From Sphaerosporella brunnea (lineage: Eukaryota; Ascomycota; Pezizomycetes; Pezizales; Pyronemataceae): a stretch of DNA of 64,000 nucleotides. The stretch's first letter is position 1. Each line of letters begins with the position of its first letter. Positions 19,168-30,319 of the stretch are shown piece by piece. The notes beneath the pieces were generated by a model. The model did not search any database. It saw only the letters and a program-made list of their open reading frames with translations, and was not told the origin of the DNA. The DNA is taken from positions 20,316 to 84,315 of the forward strand of contig VXIS01000215.1 in assembly GCA_008704415.1 (NCBI GenBank). The letters run 5' to 3'. The position numbers and the translations under genes were made by a program.

Positions 19168-20542
19168 TCAATAACGTCTACCGAAACTGTGCAGATATGT
19201 TAGCGATGCGTCTGATACGCGGATAGGATGGAAACTACTGTTCTGCATGGTCTTTTGCTGATAAACGTGCTGGTGATACCAGTCTCTATCCAGTCTGGAA
19301 TATCGAATGAAATCTATTCCCCAAAATTGATTGAACTTTTCCTCCAACAGTGCACGCCGCGCCCCGTCAGTCGTCAAAATAGCCGACAACACATCATCTG
19401 CATGAACACGCAGGTCGCCATCGTCACGGGCGCGCTCCATCCAGTTGCCATAGACACGGCGTTTGGAAGGCTGCTTCTTTCTACACAGCTCGAGTGCTTG
19501 AAGCACAAGTTCGGGGCAGTCAGGGACAAACAATGCTGGGATGACGTCTTCGACCCACCACCGCTTACGGACTACCTGGAAGGCAACCACGCCCTTGACA
19601 TCCCACGGGGCCCCCAGCAAATGACGTGTGGCGTCGTGCTCAGACCGGTCGGTCACCAGTCTTAGACACACCTCTGATCCTTGGGAGGCACGAGTGATCC
19701 GGAATTTCTCCAGACTGGCCTTGACCTCGGAAGCGTCCTGATCCTTGCGGCTCGACGAGCAGTTCTTGATGTCCTCGAATATGCGGAGCTTGTCTGCCTT
19801 CCAAACCTGAAATTTCTGCTGCTGCTCATCCAGGTGTGGGGGGCTGATCTGCTGCCGGCATAACCTTGGTCTTCCCCAAGTCCGCTGTCACATCGGAGGC
19901 GCTGGAAGTACTCTCATTCGGGCTGGCAAGGCTTCCATCGGTTGCGCCACGCATCTTGTCAGACGGACTTGCCTTCCCATCGCCGTTCCCCCGGACGGGC
20001 GGCGAGCTGGAGTCATCCACGCCCCGACTGGACCGCGTTTCCATCTGGCGCGCGGCAGCGACCGCCTGATCGTTTTCCATCTTCTCCACTCGCTTTCGCA
20101 AGGCCTCGAGCGCCTTGTCCGTCTCGTCGCACCGCTCATCGATAGCACCGACGTGGTCTTCATTCCAGACAGGTCGGACACGCAACTGTTGACGCCTGCC
20201 GATGTCGGGGGCGACAGTTGAACGGCGGCCGGAACGTATGTGACGGGATCCGAGCCGCAACGACGACGCGCTGGCTGCGAGGACGGAGCGGAAGGGGCCT
20301 GTGGGACGGTGCGTGACACGATGCGCCGACGCGAAAAAGCGCGAGGAGACGCTGCGGGCAAGTATGGCGAGATATTGCTGTTTGACGGTTGGGCTGTGTG
20401 TGCGGGAGCTGGTCGGACAAGAGGGATGTAAAGAATCTGACGATGTAGGAGAGGAGTGGGAGCGAAGGTTCTGGGCACAAACCCTGACCGTGCAGGCTTT
20501 CGCACCCTGCCTTGCGCACGAACCGCAGACCTCACTGCTCAC
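19168..20542 (-). CDS. Multi-exon protein with N-terminal Cys cluster and coiled coil, function unknown
   Basis: Two minus-strand blocks join. Block 1 (20542 to about 19865) begins in frame with CGSCARQGAKACTVRVC. The start lies in an upstream exon, because the frame opens at an acceptor-like CTCAG rather than an ATG. It contains a coiled coil (DKALEALRKRVEKMENDQ) and an acidic Ser-rich tail. Block 2 (about 19822-19168) reads QQKFQVWKADKLRIFEDIKN, SEVCLRLVTDRSEH and VVRKRWWVEDVIPALFV, and ends HSFGRRY. A candidate intron with donor GTTATG at 19864 and an acceptor among the CAG triplets at 19816-19824 (43-49 bp) joins the blocks in frame. The CxxCxxxxxxC start is only half of a Zn2Cys6-like pattern, so DNA binding is a guess. 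Confidence 0.5.
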
Positions 20543-21394
20543 GCGTTGCTGAGGTCACGTGGGGAATGATTGAAGGGTCGGAGGAACGCTGAGCTGATAC
20601 GAAATGTGCAGCTCCTATCGACATTTCTGTTTCGCTCTCAAAACGGATTACCCCATTACCGTTCGCGCGAATCATGTCAAAATTGTCAACAAAGCATCTA
20701 CCTACCTCAGGTGGGGCGGGATGCCTTGAAAACTCGTCGTAGTCACCATTCAGCCCGAAACGGTCAATATGATGCGAAAACAATAGTGGACATGCAGCCA
20801 GATCAGATACGGAAACGCAGTTTTATTATCTTTGCAGACTGAGAAATGGTGACACGGTGCCCGCGGGTATGAGGTTCAATCCGCACAGTGAGCGTATCAT
20901 ATGAAAGGAGATGGCCCGGTCTCCGGCCGGGAGATTATTTGAAACCCCCTCAGCGGACGGCGGCTTCACGTTGGCTCAATCTTGGTCCTATCGCTACACA
21001 GTGCGCACAGAAATACCCTTCCACAGCCCATCCAGTGCCATCTGGCGATTTCAGCCCCCGGGCTCGCTCACCGCGATGTCGACGAGCGGCAAAGCGGCTA
21101 TCGCACGTATTGGCTTTCGGCATCGTGAGGGGTAGCGCGATGGGTGCGTGGGTGGCTGGCCGACACTCGAAGTGGGCAGGCAATGTTAACGGCATGATCC
21201 CATCACTCTAACAGTATGGACCCATTGAAACCGGCGGAGACACGGATAGATCGTGCAGCTATCAACGAGCTTACAAGCATAACAGGTCATCATTTCTGCA
21301 TTCAGCGGCTATGGGTTTTTTTTCCATCGCAACATCGGCACCTTCCCTGCCCTCTTCCTCTCGGTAACACTCCCCCTCCTCTACCGTATCTCCA
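20543..21394. other. Region without a supported gene
   Basis: Short mirrored frames only. The first exon of the 19168-20542 gene probably lies in its left part but could not be placed. Confidence 0.35.
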
Positions 21395-21990
21395 TATTCA
21401 GGCTCTGGATCTTTGGCTTCGTTCTCTTCCACATCTCCGCGGTCAGGCTCTGGCTCTTCCTCGTCCTTGCTAGCATAACTGGTAATTATCTATGCATCTT
21501 GCCGCAATGTATCTTGAGTCCCCACTGTCATTTGAAACACCGGCCACGGCGAGTACAGGTCACATAGCCGGCCCGGTGTTGGCGATAGCGACACCCAGGA
21601 CAGGGGGCGTAGTCGTCATCGTCGTCATCTTCTTCGTGCTCGTCCGCAGGCTCGGAATGTTGGGCTTCGACCTCTGGCACACCTCCGCGGTCAGGCTCTG
21701 GCTCTTCCTCGTCCTGCTAGCATAACTGGCGCTTACTTGTGCATCCTGCCAGAATGCAGCTTCAGTCCCCGATGCCCTTTGAAGCATCTGTTGCATCCAT
21801 TACATATTCCATAACCAGGCCGGTGTTCACGGCAGTAACACCCCTGGCACCGGACATAGTCGTCCTCGCCCTCTTCCTCGTCCTCGCCATCTTCCTCGTC
21901 CTCGCGCGCAGGCCCGGAATGTTGGGCTTCGCTCCCAGGCTCTGGCGACGACGGCTGCCTGTGGCAGAGCCTGCTGCGCTAGGCTGCAGA
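21395..21990 (-). CDS. Duplicated acidic plus zinc-finger module, probably the 3-prime part of the RING gene or a separate small gene
   Basis: On the minus strand an acidic run (REDEEDGEDEEEGEDD) leads into YVRCQGCYCREHRPGYGICN, GCNRCFKGHRGLKLHSGRMH and K-stop at about 21732-21734. The last part is a C2H2-like finger (C-x2-C, then H-x4-H). A second unit at about 21712-21490 repeats the pattern: acidic run, CPGCRYRQHRAGYVTCTRRG, RCFK, but then a TGA stop, after which the finger continues as GLKIHCGKMH. A third acidic-only unit (PEPDRGDVEENEAKDPEPEY) follows to about 21395. The units are direct DNA repeats joined by CCAGTTATGCTAGCA. The first unit is intact and the second is broken. An exon connection to the upstream RING gene is likely but unproven. 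Confidence 0.45.
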
Positions 21991-22133
21991 ACAGATTGTC
22001 TGGCGGAGGCTGCGGAGGTGCGGCGGCTGACCTTTGGCGGTTGGACTGGGTTGCCGGTGGCGGAGGCAGGTGCGCTAGGGACAAGAACGGAGAGCCTTGC
22101 ACAGGGTTTAGGAACCCGAGCCTGGGCTGACTG

Positions 22134-22556
22134 TCAGGTGGCCTTTCGCGGAGCCTGCTGGGCCTGGCAAGCTTTTTGATGTGCGCACCGGACCTTTGTC
22201 CCACTGGGCAGTCTGGTGCTGCCGTACGCCTCGATCACCGCGGAAGGGCCCAGCATTGCATCTGGGACACGGTCGGTATCCGTTACCACAATCGGGTTCT
22301 CCCGTGACGGACTCCGAGTCAGGGTCAGCCCTCTTCGTCTGATTGCGTCAAACGTTTGTGGACCCCTGTACGCCGTCACCGACGTCCAGTGTGCCCGGCA
22401 CACTGGGCACTCGGCAAAGGTCCTCGGCGGTGCAAACCGGAGGCAGGCGTCTTTGGCCAAGCAGCCGTAACAAAAGCTGTGCCCACAAGGAGGCGTTGCA
22501 AAATCCGGGGCCAATGGTTCTTGGCAGATGACGCACTGGTTGTTATTGGCTGCCAT
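22134..22556 (-). CDS. RING-finger (C3HC4) protein, putative E3 ubiquitin ligase
   Basis: 140 residues from ATG at 22556 (MAANNNQCVICQEPLAP). A C3HC4 RING lies at residues 8-56: CVIC, then CGHSFCYGC, then CPVC. This is the zinc-binding fold that recruits E2 enzymes. The rest is basic and then unstructured (SPSRENPIVVTDTDRVPDAM). The frame stops at 22134, but GTCCGG near 22190 with a CACCTGACAG branch-like site and a CAG acceptor near 22116 suggests an intron. Beyond it the frame continues with PSAPASATGN and PSAAGSATGS repeats toward the zinc-finger module at 21.9 kb. If so, the full protein is a RING plus acidic plus C2H2-like protein. A minisatellite lies just upstream of the start. Confidence 0.65.
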   Translation of the reverse strand: MAANNNQCVICQEPLAPDFATPPCGHSFCYGCLAKDACLRFAPPRTFAECPVCRAHWTSVTAYRGPQTFDAIRRRGLTLTRSPSRENPIVVTDTDRVPDAMLGPSAVIEAYGSTRLPSGTKVRCAHQKACQAQQAPRKAT

Positions 22557-22865
22557 CTTGGGAGAAGTGTTGGGATACGGAACAACAAAGCGCGGTGGTG
22601 GATCGTGGTAATAAATGGACCGTCCCACGCTTCGGCCTCTTGCTGTTGGCCACCCTCCTCCGCAGCTCGACCTCCGGGCTCTGGAAACGCCGCGGCGCCC
22701 AGCGGACAAGTGGGCGCCGCGGGAATAGATCACGGTCTGAGCGGGCAACCGATTCGCGCCGGCGACGTGGCCGTCCGTTCGTAGGGCTGCACACACCTCC
22801 AGCCCCCGGGAACCGCGGGGGGCTACGGCATGTGCTGATCTCTGGCCCTGGGCCGATGGGAATCT

Positions 22866-23812
22866 CGTCTCGGGGGTTGCCAGCCGGACCAGGTTCCGGC
22901 ATAAAATTGATGTACGCCGGGGTTTATCGGGGGCGAGTGGGGTTGCCGGCCGGAACAGGTCCCCAGGTAAAATCCTGTGTACGCCGGCGTGTATACCTAT
23001 ATGTCTCCGCGGGCGGGCGCCGGCTGGATCAGGTTCCGGCATAAAATTGATGTACGCCGGCGTGTATCGGTTCCCGAGGGGAGTTGCCGGCCGGAACAGG
23101 CTCCCGCGTAAAATCCTGTGTACGCCGGCGTGTATTAGGCCTCCATGGGCGGGTGCCGGCTGGATCAGGTTCCGGCATAAAATTGATGTACGCCGGCATG
23201 TATCGGTTCCCGTGGAGAGTTGCCGGCCGGAACAGGCTCCCGCGTAAAATCCTGTGTACGCCGGCGTGTATTAGGCCACCGTGGGCGGGTGCCGGCTGGA
23301 TCAGGTTCCGGCATAAAATTGATGTACGCCGGCGTGTATCGGTTCCCGTGGGGAGTTGCCGGCCGGAACAGGTCCCCAGGTAAAATCCTGTGTACGCCGG
23401 CGTGTATTAGGCCACCGTGGGCGGGTGCCGGCTGGATCAGGTTCCGGCATAAAATTGATGTACGCCGGCGTGTATCGGTTCCCGTGGAGAGTTGCCGGCC
23501 GGAAGAGGCTCCCGCGTAAAATTCGATTACGCCGGCATAAAATTCGATGTACGCCGACTAGCGTCGGTTCCCGAGGGGGGTTGCCGACCAGAACAGGTTC
23601 CCGCGTAATATTCGAGGTACGCCGGCTTGTGTCAGTTCCCGAGGGGAGTTGCCGGCCAGAACATGTTCCCGCGTAATATTCGAGGTACGCCGGAGTGTAT
23701 TAGGCCTCCGCGGGCGGTTGCCGGCTGGATCAGGTTGCGGCATAAAATTACTGTACACCGGCGTGTATCGGATCCCGAGGGCGGTTGCCAGCCTGTATCG
23801 GTTGCGGCGGGA
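22866..23812 (+). repeat. Minisatellite: 68-bp monomers in a 136-bp higher-order unit
   Basis: About 14 monomers. Two monomer types alternate. Type A contains GGCTGGATCAGGTTCCGGCA then AAATTGATGTACGCCGGCG; type B contains GCCGGAACAGG-CCC-GTAAA then ATCCTGTGTACGCCGGCG. Each is 68 bp in the central array, so the AB pair repeats every 136 bp. Outer monomers are more diverged, as expected from unequal exchange in the centre. The period is not a multiple of 3, so the open frames within it are accidental. No spacers, so this is not a CRISPR array. Confidence 0.9.
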
Positions 23813-25499
23813 ACCGCCCCAGCGGTGGCTGGGTTCCCCGAGGGTGGAGTTGGTGATGATGCTGTTCGCAGTCCGTTGGATGCTTTCTGTTTGATCGATT
23901 TGGTCAGGTTGACGGTGTGTTTATATATGGCGATCCTATTGTTCATTGCGGTGGAGGTGTCCTTCCCTGTGGGCTGGGCCAGAGCTTCAAGTTGCCTGTC
24001 GGAGGTGGCTGACAGGAGTATGCTGCGACGACCTTGAAAATGCATTCAGGATGAATCTCAAACACCAAAACCACGCCATTGACGCAACCCTCCGTCGCAC
24101 CACTTGAATAGCGTACAAAGCCTGGGCAAATTTCTGAGCTGGAATGGTGTTATCGAAAGTGGCGACACTTGCGGGAGCCACCATCCGGAGCCGTAGTTAC
24201 ATCTCCTTCCCATTTTCCTTTGTTCTCCGGATCCCACTTCTATTCTCGGCCGATCCCCCGCTCTTCTCCGTAAATCTCACCGCGTCTTCAGCACTTCTGC
24301 CACGTGAGGCGCGTTGGAATGTGTTGTTCCAACTCAGCGCAGACAAAGACCGTTGAAATCTCACCGTAAAAGCTGCTATGAGGCATTTCATCTTGGAATG
24401 CATGGTGTTAACGGCCACGTCAGCCCGATCTACTCCGTGTCAAACGAACAAAACGCCTTCGCCGTTTCAGCGGCAGCAGCCACCGGGATGGAAGCCCGGA
24501 GGTGCCAACAGCCTGCACCAAGAACTGCACATCTGATATCGTCATTTGGGCAATTCCACCATTCCAGGTGGCAGCAAGGGATTTGCACAACCATAATCGT
24601 GTGACTGCTTTGCGAGGCGCGGCATGCAACCGACAAAGGCGCACATATCGCACAAACACACAACGTAACCACGTACCCGATGGCTCCAGGTGTTGAAAAA
24701 ATTCGACGCCATTAACAACCCCTATGGGGCTTCATCACTGCAGGGGTCTATATCTCGATATTGTGGATGTAAAAGCCCCCAGGGCAAAATTTCGCGTAGG
24801 TGACCATACATCTATGATGACATTCTTTGTTCAGAGATTTGTTGGAGTTATTGTTGAACACCATATCGGTTTCCTCGGCTTGGGCGGCGGTACAGTGTTC
24901 TCGGCAGGACAGAACATATCTGAAAAAGGATTGTCACTTTCTTGCACTCGGTCCACATTGTGTCAGCACGCACATTCCAAAAGGCTGCTGCCGTTCTCAG
25001 CTATACCGCGTGAGCTCTCTATTTTCTGCCAAGCGAAGCAGTGCTTCCTGACAGCCGTTTTGTCGGCAAACTGAGAACCCTGCGGTAGAGGACCGCACCG
25101 GGTACCTGCCGCGTCGTGGTTTGCTTTGACAGCCTGTCGCTTCACCTGATTGGCTTGCGACACCGTTGTTTTGCGCGCGGAAAGACAAGACGGTACCAGG
25201 CCGCTGTTGTCGTTTGTGTAGACGGTGGAGGGAGAGCTCGCAGCTGGGTTGATGTTGCAGCGGGAGATGGTTGACATACCCGAGGGATAGGTGGCGCCCT
25301 GGAATGCTGGCTGGCAGGGGCGGTGGTCATCAGATCATTTCCATTCACTTGCCCTTTGGCAGTTCGCGATGAAAACACCGTCGTTCCGGTGGCTGCAGGC
25401 GAGGCGGCCAATCCGGCGAATGCGCCCATGAGAACGCTTCAGGCGACACCAAACCTTCATTGTGCACAACGATCCAGCATGTTCCCCTGGGGACACCAA
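23813..25499. other. Region without a supported gene
   Basis: Minus-strand frames at 24963-25277 and 25142-25429 have low-complexity but protein-like composition (SPSTVYTNDNSGL; CRKPIR). They could be exons, but no domain or splice pair was recognised. Confidence 0.3.
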
Positions 25500-26450
25500 G
25501 GTCGCCGGTTTTTGTTTTATTTTAATCATAATGTATTTGGCCGCTTGCGGCCATGACATAGATAACATAGAATCATCGCTGCCTCTAGGCCCAGGGCCCT
25601 ACTGTGGGGTCTGCTCCTCCAAAGGAAATAAACCAAGGAAACTCGCACTTAGTAAGTACCGCACCAAGGAAATTCGTGAATAAAGAGAAAAGGACAAAGG
25701 AAAGAAATAGGATTGGTCACACCATATTTAGCCCCTGTGAGGCCATTTTCCCACGTGAGTGCTGCCTAGAAAAGCCAACACTGCCTCCGTACAGCGTTCG
25801 TCAGACAACAGGACCTTGATCGGCGTATTCATCCGTCGGCTTTCCTTCTCCTCCTTGGTGGCGTCTGCCACTGCCTTCCACAGTACGGCTTGCCCCTTAC
25901 GCCAGTGGGCGCAGAACTTAAAGAGGCGCTCCCTCGTCTGGATCGGTCTGCCTGGGCAGAACCAGCATTTGTCATCTTGTCTCCTGTTGGTCCGGTGCAG
26001 GTAGGGGGCCGTTGGTGCTTTATTCAGCCTGAGCTGGGAGAAGCGCGAGGCAAGGGCCTTTGGTGATTTGGCTCTGTAGTAACCCTTCGGCGTGCAGTGC
26101 TTGGCAAGCCAGGCTTCTCGATCGTGGCGTTTGGCCTGCGTGACCGCCCTAGCGATGTGTGCAAGCGAGGTGGTGGTGAGGACCTCAGGCGGGGCAGACG
26201 GAGCTTGATACTGAGCGGCCCTTTTTGCGAATCGGTCGGCCATCTCGTTATCGAGGATGTTTTTGGCACCCTCGGGACTCAGTACTCCATCCGCCATCCA
26301 GCAAAGGTGCCGGTTATCGAGAGCGACAATGTCTCGGCGTAAGGACGGTGATCCACAACAGACATGTGCCGTGATTCCTTGCAGGTAGGTAAGTTGAGGG
26401 CGTGTTTGGGTGCCCGACTTTTGTGGTGTCAGCGGGCCCTTGAGAATCAA
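25500..26450 (-). mobile_element. 5-prime-truncated non-LTR retrotransposon (Tad/I-like LINE), 3-prime end
   Basis: The minus-strand frame 26450-25728 encodes the C-terminus of a LINE ORF2. An RNase H-like tail (KNILDNEMADRFAKRAAQYQ) is followed by the fungal LINE motif APTAPYLHRTNRRQDDKCWF, then CPGRPIQTRERLF, and ends RCTEAVLAFLGSTHVGKW. The downstream 3-prime region, with CTAGGCCCAGGGCCCTACTG and a CTCCAAAGGAAA-like block followed by purine-rich AAAGGAAAG sequence, is shared with the second fragment at 35870-36215. Reverse transcriptase and endonuclease parts are absent, as expected from 5-prime truncation. The reading frame is open to its stop. Confidence 0.85.
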
Positions 26451-26851
26451 CGATTCTGGACGTTTCCACGCTGTTCACCAAACATCCAAAAACTAAGTCC
26501 GAGGGTGATTTTTTATGATCCACCACGACCGAGCGGCATCGGCAACCAAAACCACCCGAGAGCTGTCCTTCGACTTCCCAGAAACGTTCTAGCTGAAATT
26601 GGCATACTTGATTGAACATGTCTATCCCGTTGATTTTGTTTTCGCAATAAATATGTCAGCCGGTGATTTTGAGGTCACCCAAACGCCGGCGAACCTATGG
26701 TGCATCTGTGCGGCAACTGGCAGTGGCTGGCTGGCAATCCTCATTTTGGGGTGAATCGCCTTGGAGAAATGGGGTTTTGGCCAACCCTGGAAAGTTGGGA
26801 TTATCGACGGCCACAAAAAAATCATTTTTTTTGGGTCGCCGGGCACCCAAA
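26405..26851. mobile_element. Possible inverted-repeat element
   Basis: TTTGGGTGCCCGAC at 26405 and the complementary GTCGCCGGGCACCCAAA ending at 26851 form a short terminal inverted repeat. No target duplication was found and the inner arms diverge after 15 bp, so this may be coincidental. Confidence 0.25.
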
Positions 26852-27303
26852 AGCGCCCTTCCTTAGCGGATGTCTGTGTGGACGCGGACACTCGCAGACT
26901 GGCAGTTCTTACCACACGGGATTCGCCGCCGCGGGAAGCGCGACGCCAACGTTGCGGTACGTTTTGGTCGCAAGCTCAGCAGTTGCTCAGCCAACTCTGG
27001 CAGCTTGTGGCGCATTTCCGGCCCTGCATTGGTAAACCACCATCGCGGGTACTCGGACGCTCTCCGTGCTACCGTAAAACAAGGTAGTAACGCCGTTGCG
27101 CAGCCTGCAAAAGAGGGAGACCTTCCCTTCGCTCTATAGAACGATGCTTTAGGGTTCTATACGCGATATAATCGGGTGTCTATGTAGGCCGGATTGCAGA
27201 AAAGAACGCCTCAATAAAAAGGGTACACCCCCTCTTTCTGTCGAAGAGAGCTATCCAGCGTGAAATCTGGTCTGGCATCCACAAGCGGCAACCACCCCCG
27301 GCC
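26852..27303. other. Region without a supported gene
   Basis: Three plus-strand frames overlap without motif. Nothing else was seen. Confidence 0.35.
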
Positions 27304-27597
27304 TCATACCTCTCCCCCCAGCATCTCCTTTACGGAATTTTGACGAAAGTGACGGGAAGCGGGTGCTGTACCGGGCAATCTATCGGCCTTCTGTAGAGCG
27401 CCTGGAAGGTCTGCACTGACAGCCGCAGAATCCTTCACTCCGACAAGGGGGGTGGCCAAAACGCGACCGTTCATCCAGGCGGATGGAGCGAAAGACTGCC
27501 AGTGCAGTTTGCGTTTACCACATTGAGTGCCTCGCTCCAGCTTGCGTACCACTGTAGACTCAGGAGCCGTAGTGAAAGACTCTGTTTCCATTTTCAT
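27304..27597 (-). CDS. Possible short protein or terminal exon, unrecognised
   Basis: 97 residues beginning MKMETESFTTAPESTVVRKL and ending KEMLGGEV, just downstream of the AT-hook gene on the same strand (37-bp gap). It could be a separate small gene or a last exon of that gene. No domain is visible. Confidence 0.3.
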   Translation of the reverse strand: MKMETESFTTAPESTVVRKLERGTQCGKRKLHWQSFAPSAWMNGRVLATPLVGVKDSAAVSADLPGALQKADRLPGTAPASRHFRQNSVKEMLGGEV

Positions 27598-27633
27598 AGG
27601 GCATACCTGTTTTTTTCGATGGCTGTAAAAGCC

Positions 27634-29383
27634 TCAATCACTTTGCACGGGGAGACGAAAGCATGGCAATCTCAGTGGGGATCCCGAAGTTGTAACTGTA
27701 AGAGAAGCCATGTTTTTCCCACTCAATCCTCGTCTACGCCGTTTAGAATATCTTTCAACGCCTGGGGCGACTAGACACCTGATTGCTGGCGCCATCTCCC
27801 ATTGCCGAACACCGCTTTTACTCTCTTCATGCACTGTGTCAGCTTGTCGATGAGGTGATGGTCTTGATGGCCGCGGAACAACGGCGCTTCTTGATACCGC
27901 TGTACACTGGGGCGAGGGCGGTTGGAGTCTTTGTTTTGCGGCGGCGGCGGTGGCCGTTTCTTCCGGTGTAGTAGTAGAGGAATCATCGCACGTATTCGCT
28001 ACCGGAGAGGCCATCTTCTTTCCGTTATCCGGTTCATCAACCGCATCCGTGATCTTCTTCTTCTTGTTCTTCTTCTTCTTCTTCGCTTTTGTTGCCGGTT
28101 TGCCAACCTTGGCGGCGGACTTCTTGGCGAAACCATTGCCTTTCTTGATATCTGGGGAGGAATTGCTTTTGGTGGCGGCAGACTGGGCAGCGCCATCACC
28201 ATTTTTAACCATTGCATCGACGGTGCCGTTCGACTCCATCGTGGTTGGAGAAGCGGCGATTTCTTTATTTGTAGCCTCACTGAGAGCAGCCATTATATCC
28301 GCCCCAGTTTTCTTGCTCTTGGCGGGACGACCGCGTTTCTTAACACCGCCGAACGCTGGGGCGAGGGCGTCCGGTGCCTTTGTGCGGCGGGAGCGGGTTG
28401 CGGCGGCGGCGGCGGCGGCGGCGGCGGTGGTGGTGGTGGCAGTTATCTCCGGCGTGAGAGAACGCGACTCCGAGGCTGTATTATTACTCGACGAAGCAAC
28501 CTCCGCATTCGCTTCCGGCGCGGCCATCTTCTTTCCATTGTCCTGTTCATCAATCGCAATCGTGATATACAAATCCTCCTTCGCATTTGTTGCAGGTTTG
28601 CCAGCCTTAGCCGCAGGCAGACCGCCGCACTTCTTGATGTCTGCGGAGAAGTTGTTGGTGGTGGCGACAGCATCAGGTTCACCGACTGCATCTATGGTGT
28701 TGGTTGACTCCATCGGGGGTAGTGAAGCGATGTTCTCTTCCTTAGCAGTGTCATTGAGAGCAGCCATCGTCGCAGCTCCAGCTTTCTTCGTCTTGCTCGT
28801 GGCAGCACGACCACGCTTCTTGATATCTGCGAATGTGGTCGCAGAGTTGCTTGTGGCTCCGGCAGACTCGTCGGTGTCATCACCAATCTTGTTAATTTCA
28901 TTCATCAATCGTGTGGTTCGACTCCGTAATGATTGTGGGAGCGATATCGATCTTTTCTTCTTCAGTCGCGCCATTGAGAGCAGCCATACTCGCAGCTCGA
29001 GGCTTCTTGGTCTTGCTCCCTGCAGGACGACCGCGCTTCTTAGCGACGGACGCAGACACCTTCTTGGGCTTCCTGATGGTGGCGGTCTTGGTATTGTCGC
29101 CCTCCTGGGCTGCAGCGACAGCGTCAAGAGCACTGGGAGTAGCACCAATAGCATCAATCGGATTTATATTACCGTCGCTGCCGATCTTCTCTCCATCATC
29201 CACGGCATTTACCGCAGCGATTATCGCCTTGTCCGCGGGAACGCCACCTTTCTTGGGGCGGCCGGGCTTCTTCATTCCTGCGGAGACGGGGGTAATGACA
29301 GGAGTGGGTGCACTGGCCTTTTTGGCGATTCGGAGGGACTTGCGCACTGGGGCGGTCAGGGCGGCGGTGGTTCTGCGAGGCAT
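27634..29383 (-). CDS. AT-hook protein built from degenerate repeats, with an apparent single-base frameshift
   Basis: Start ATG at 29383 (MPRRTTAALTAPVRKSLRIA). AT-hook cores KKPGRPKKGG, KKRGRPAGSKTKK, IKKRGRAATSKTKK and KKRGRPAKSKK would bind the minor groove of AT-rich DNA, so a chromatin role is likely. The hooks are part of a repeated 55-60 residue unit: DIKK-GRPA-SKTKK, MAALN or MAALS, EE-IA-P--MES, then -TIDAV. An Ala tract (28391-28425) and a Lys tract (28048-28087) are encoded by expanded triplets. The first frame stops at 28898-28900 right after ESNHTIDE. The second frame takes over at once with INKIGDDTDESAG, so removing one T near 28900 would keep the repeat register. This is either a real frameshift, a sequencing error or recent decay. 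The C-terminal 100 residues are low complexity. Confidence 0.65.
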
Positions 29384-29605
29384 TGTTGATGTGTTTGGTT
29401 GTCGTTGTTGGGTGGTGATCCTGTGGTTGTTGGGTGGGGATTTTTCAGTGGGGAGGGATGGTGTTTGTGGTGGGAAGTTGCGGGTGGGTGTGTTCGGGGT
29501 TTGGCTTGGTGGGGGGTGGATGGTTTTGGACGCAGTTGTTTTTGGGATTGGTCGTCGACATTGAAGGGATTTTATGGTCGAAGGAAGGCCGACGGTGAAC
29601 AGCAA

Positions 29606-29989
29606 GAACTAATAATCCTCGAAGCAACAATCCCACTCAATGGGCTTCGCGACCATCTGCCATTATGACTATCTATCACAACGCAGGATAAATAAAACCC
29701 GCCCCTGTAGGCGACGCCAGCGGGCGAGTGATGGTGCATGATGCGCAGCGACGTGCAAATCTTCCAGACATAGGGATGGACAAAATACCACCGGATACGA
29801 ACGAGACTGTAAGAAACCTATCGCTACGTCCCGATCGGTTTCCGAAACTCGGCCGGTGATGCAATGCGGCTTGAGCAACGTCAACCCCCCCTCCGCGGAG
29901 GCGGATGGCGACGTCACTCCCCAGCGGAAAATATGAACTCCAGTCCGTCCGTACTGCTACATCTCTACCGACAGTCGACCTAATGCCGC
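29606..29989. other. Region without a supported gene
   Basis: Upstream of the AT-hook gene. Its leader (29384-29605) is rich in CAACA/CCAAC motifs on the minus strand, as in many fungal 5-prime regions. Nothing recognisable further out. Confidence 0.35.
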
Positions 29990-30310
29990 GTAGACCAAAC
30001 CCAAAACTGGTTGCATTTCGCCATTGGCACGATGGAACACATTCTGTGGAAGACAAAGCGCTATGAGTGCACTTATTGCGGTCAAACCGGTGCGAAAAGT
30101 ACGCCTCGGCAACTTGAGCACTTGAGAGAGTGCATCCCATACCTGCGGCATCAGAGAGATATCGAACGCGGGGTAGAGCGGGTCGGGGGGACTGGGAGTG
30201 CCAGGGGCACCGGGGGCTCGGCGACCCCGCCGAGCAGTATGCTCGTTCCTTGTGCGGCCCAGCAGCATGCACTCCGCGCGCCCGCGCCCGTGCTTTCCCG
30301 CCGTGTTTGA
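29990..30310 (+). pseudogene. BED-type zinc-finger relic of a hAT transposase
   Basis: The plus-strand frame reads NWLHFAIGTMEHILWKTKRY, then ECTYCGQTGAKSTPRQLEHL and RECIPYLRHQRDIERG. W-x2-F, C-x2-C and H-x4-C form the BED finger at the N-terminus of hAT transposases and related proteins. There is no transposase core downstream and no start codon in a sensible place, so this is a fragment. It is not from the element at 7384, whose BED region reads differently. Confidence 0.6.
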
Positions 30311-30319
30311 TGATGGCCC

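Noticed and set aside
19228..19665. 145-residue plus-strand frame
   Set aside because: Mirror of block 2 of the minus-strand gene at 19168-20542, which extends in frame upstream and has a candidate intron.
23047..23676. Overlapping open frames rich in AGTGSRVKSCVRRRV-type sequence
   Set aside because: They are produced by the minisatellite; its 68-bp period is not a multiple of 3, so the frames are accidental.
22866..23812. CRISPR-like regular array
   Set aside because: Monomers abut one another without unique spacers, the period is 68/136 bp, and the context is eukaryotic.
27950..29389. 479-residue plus-strand open frame
   Set aside because: Antisense to the AT-hook gene. Its length comes from the reverse of Ala/Lys-rich codons, and the minus strand has the hooks and repeat register.
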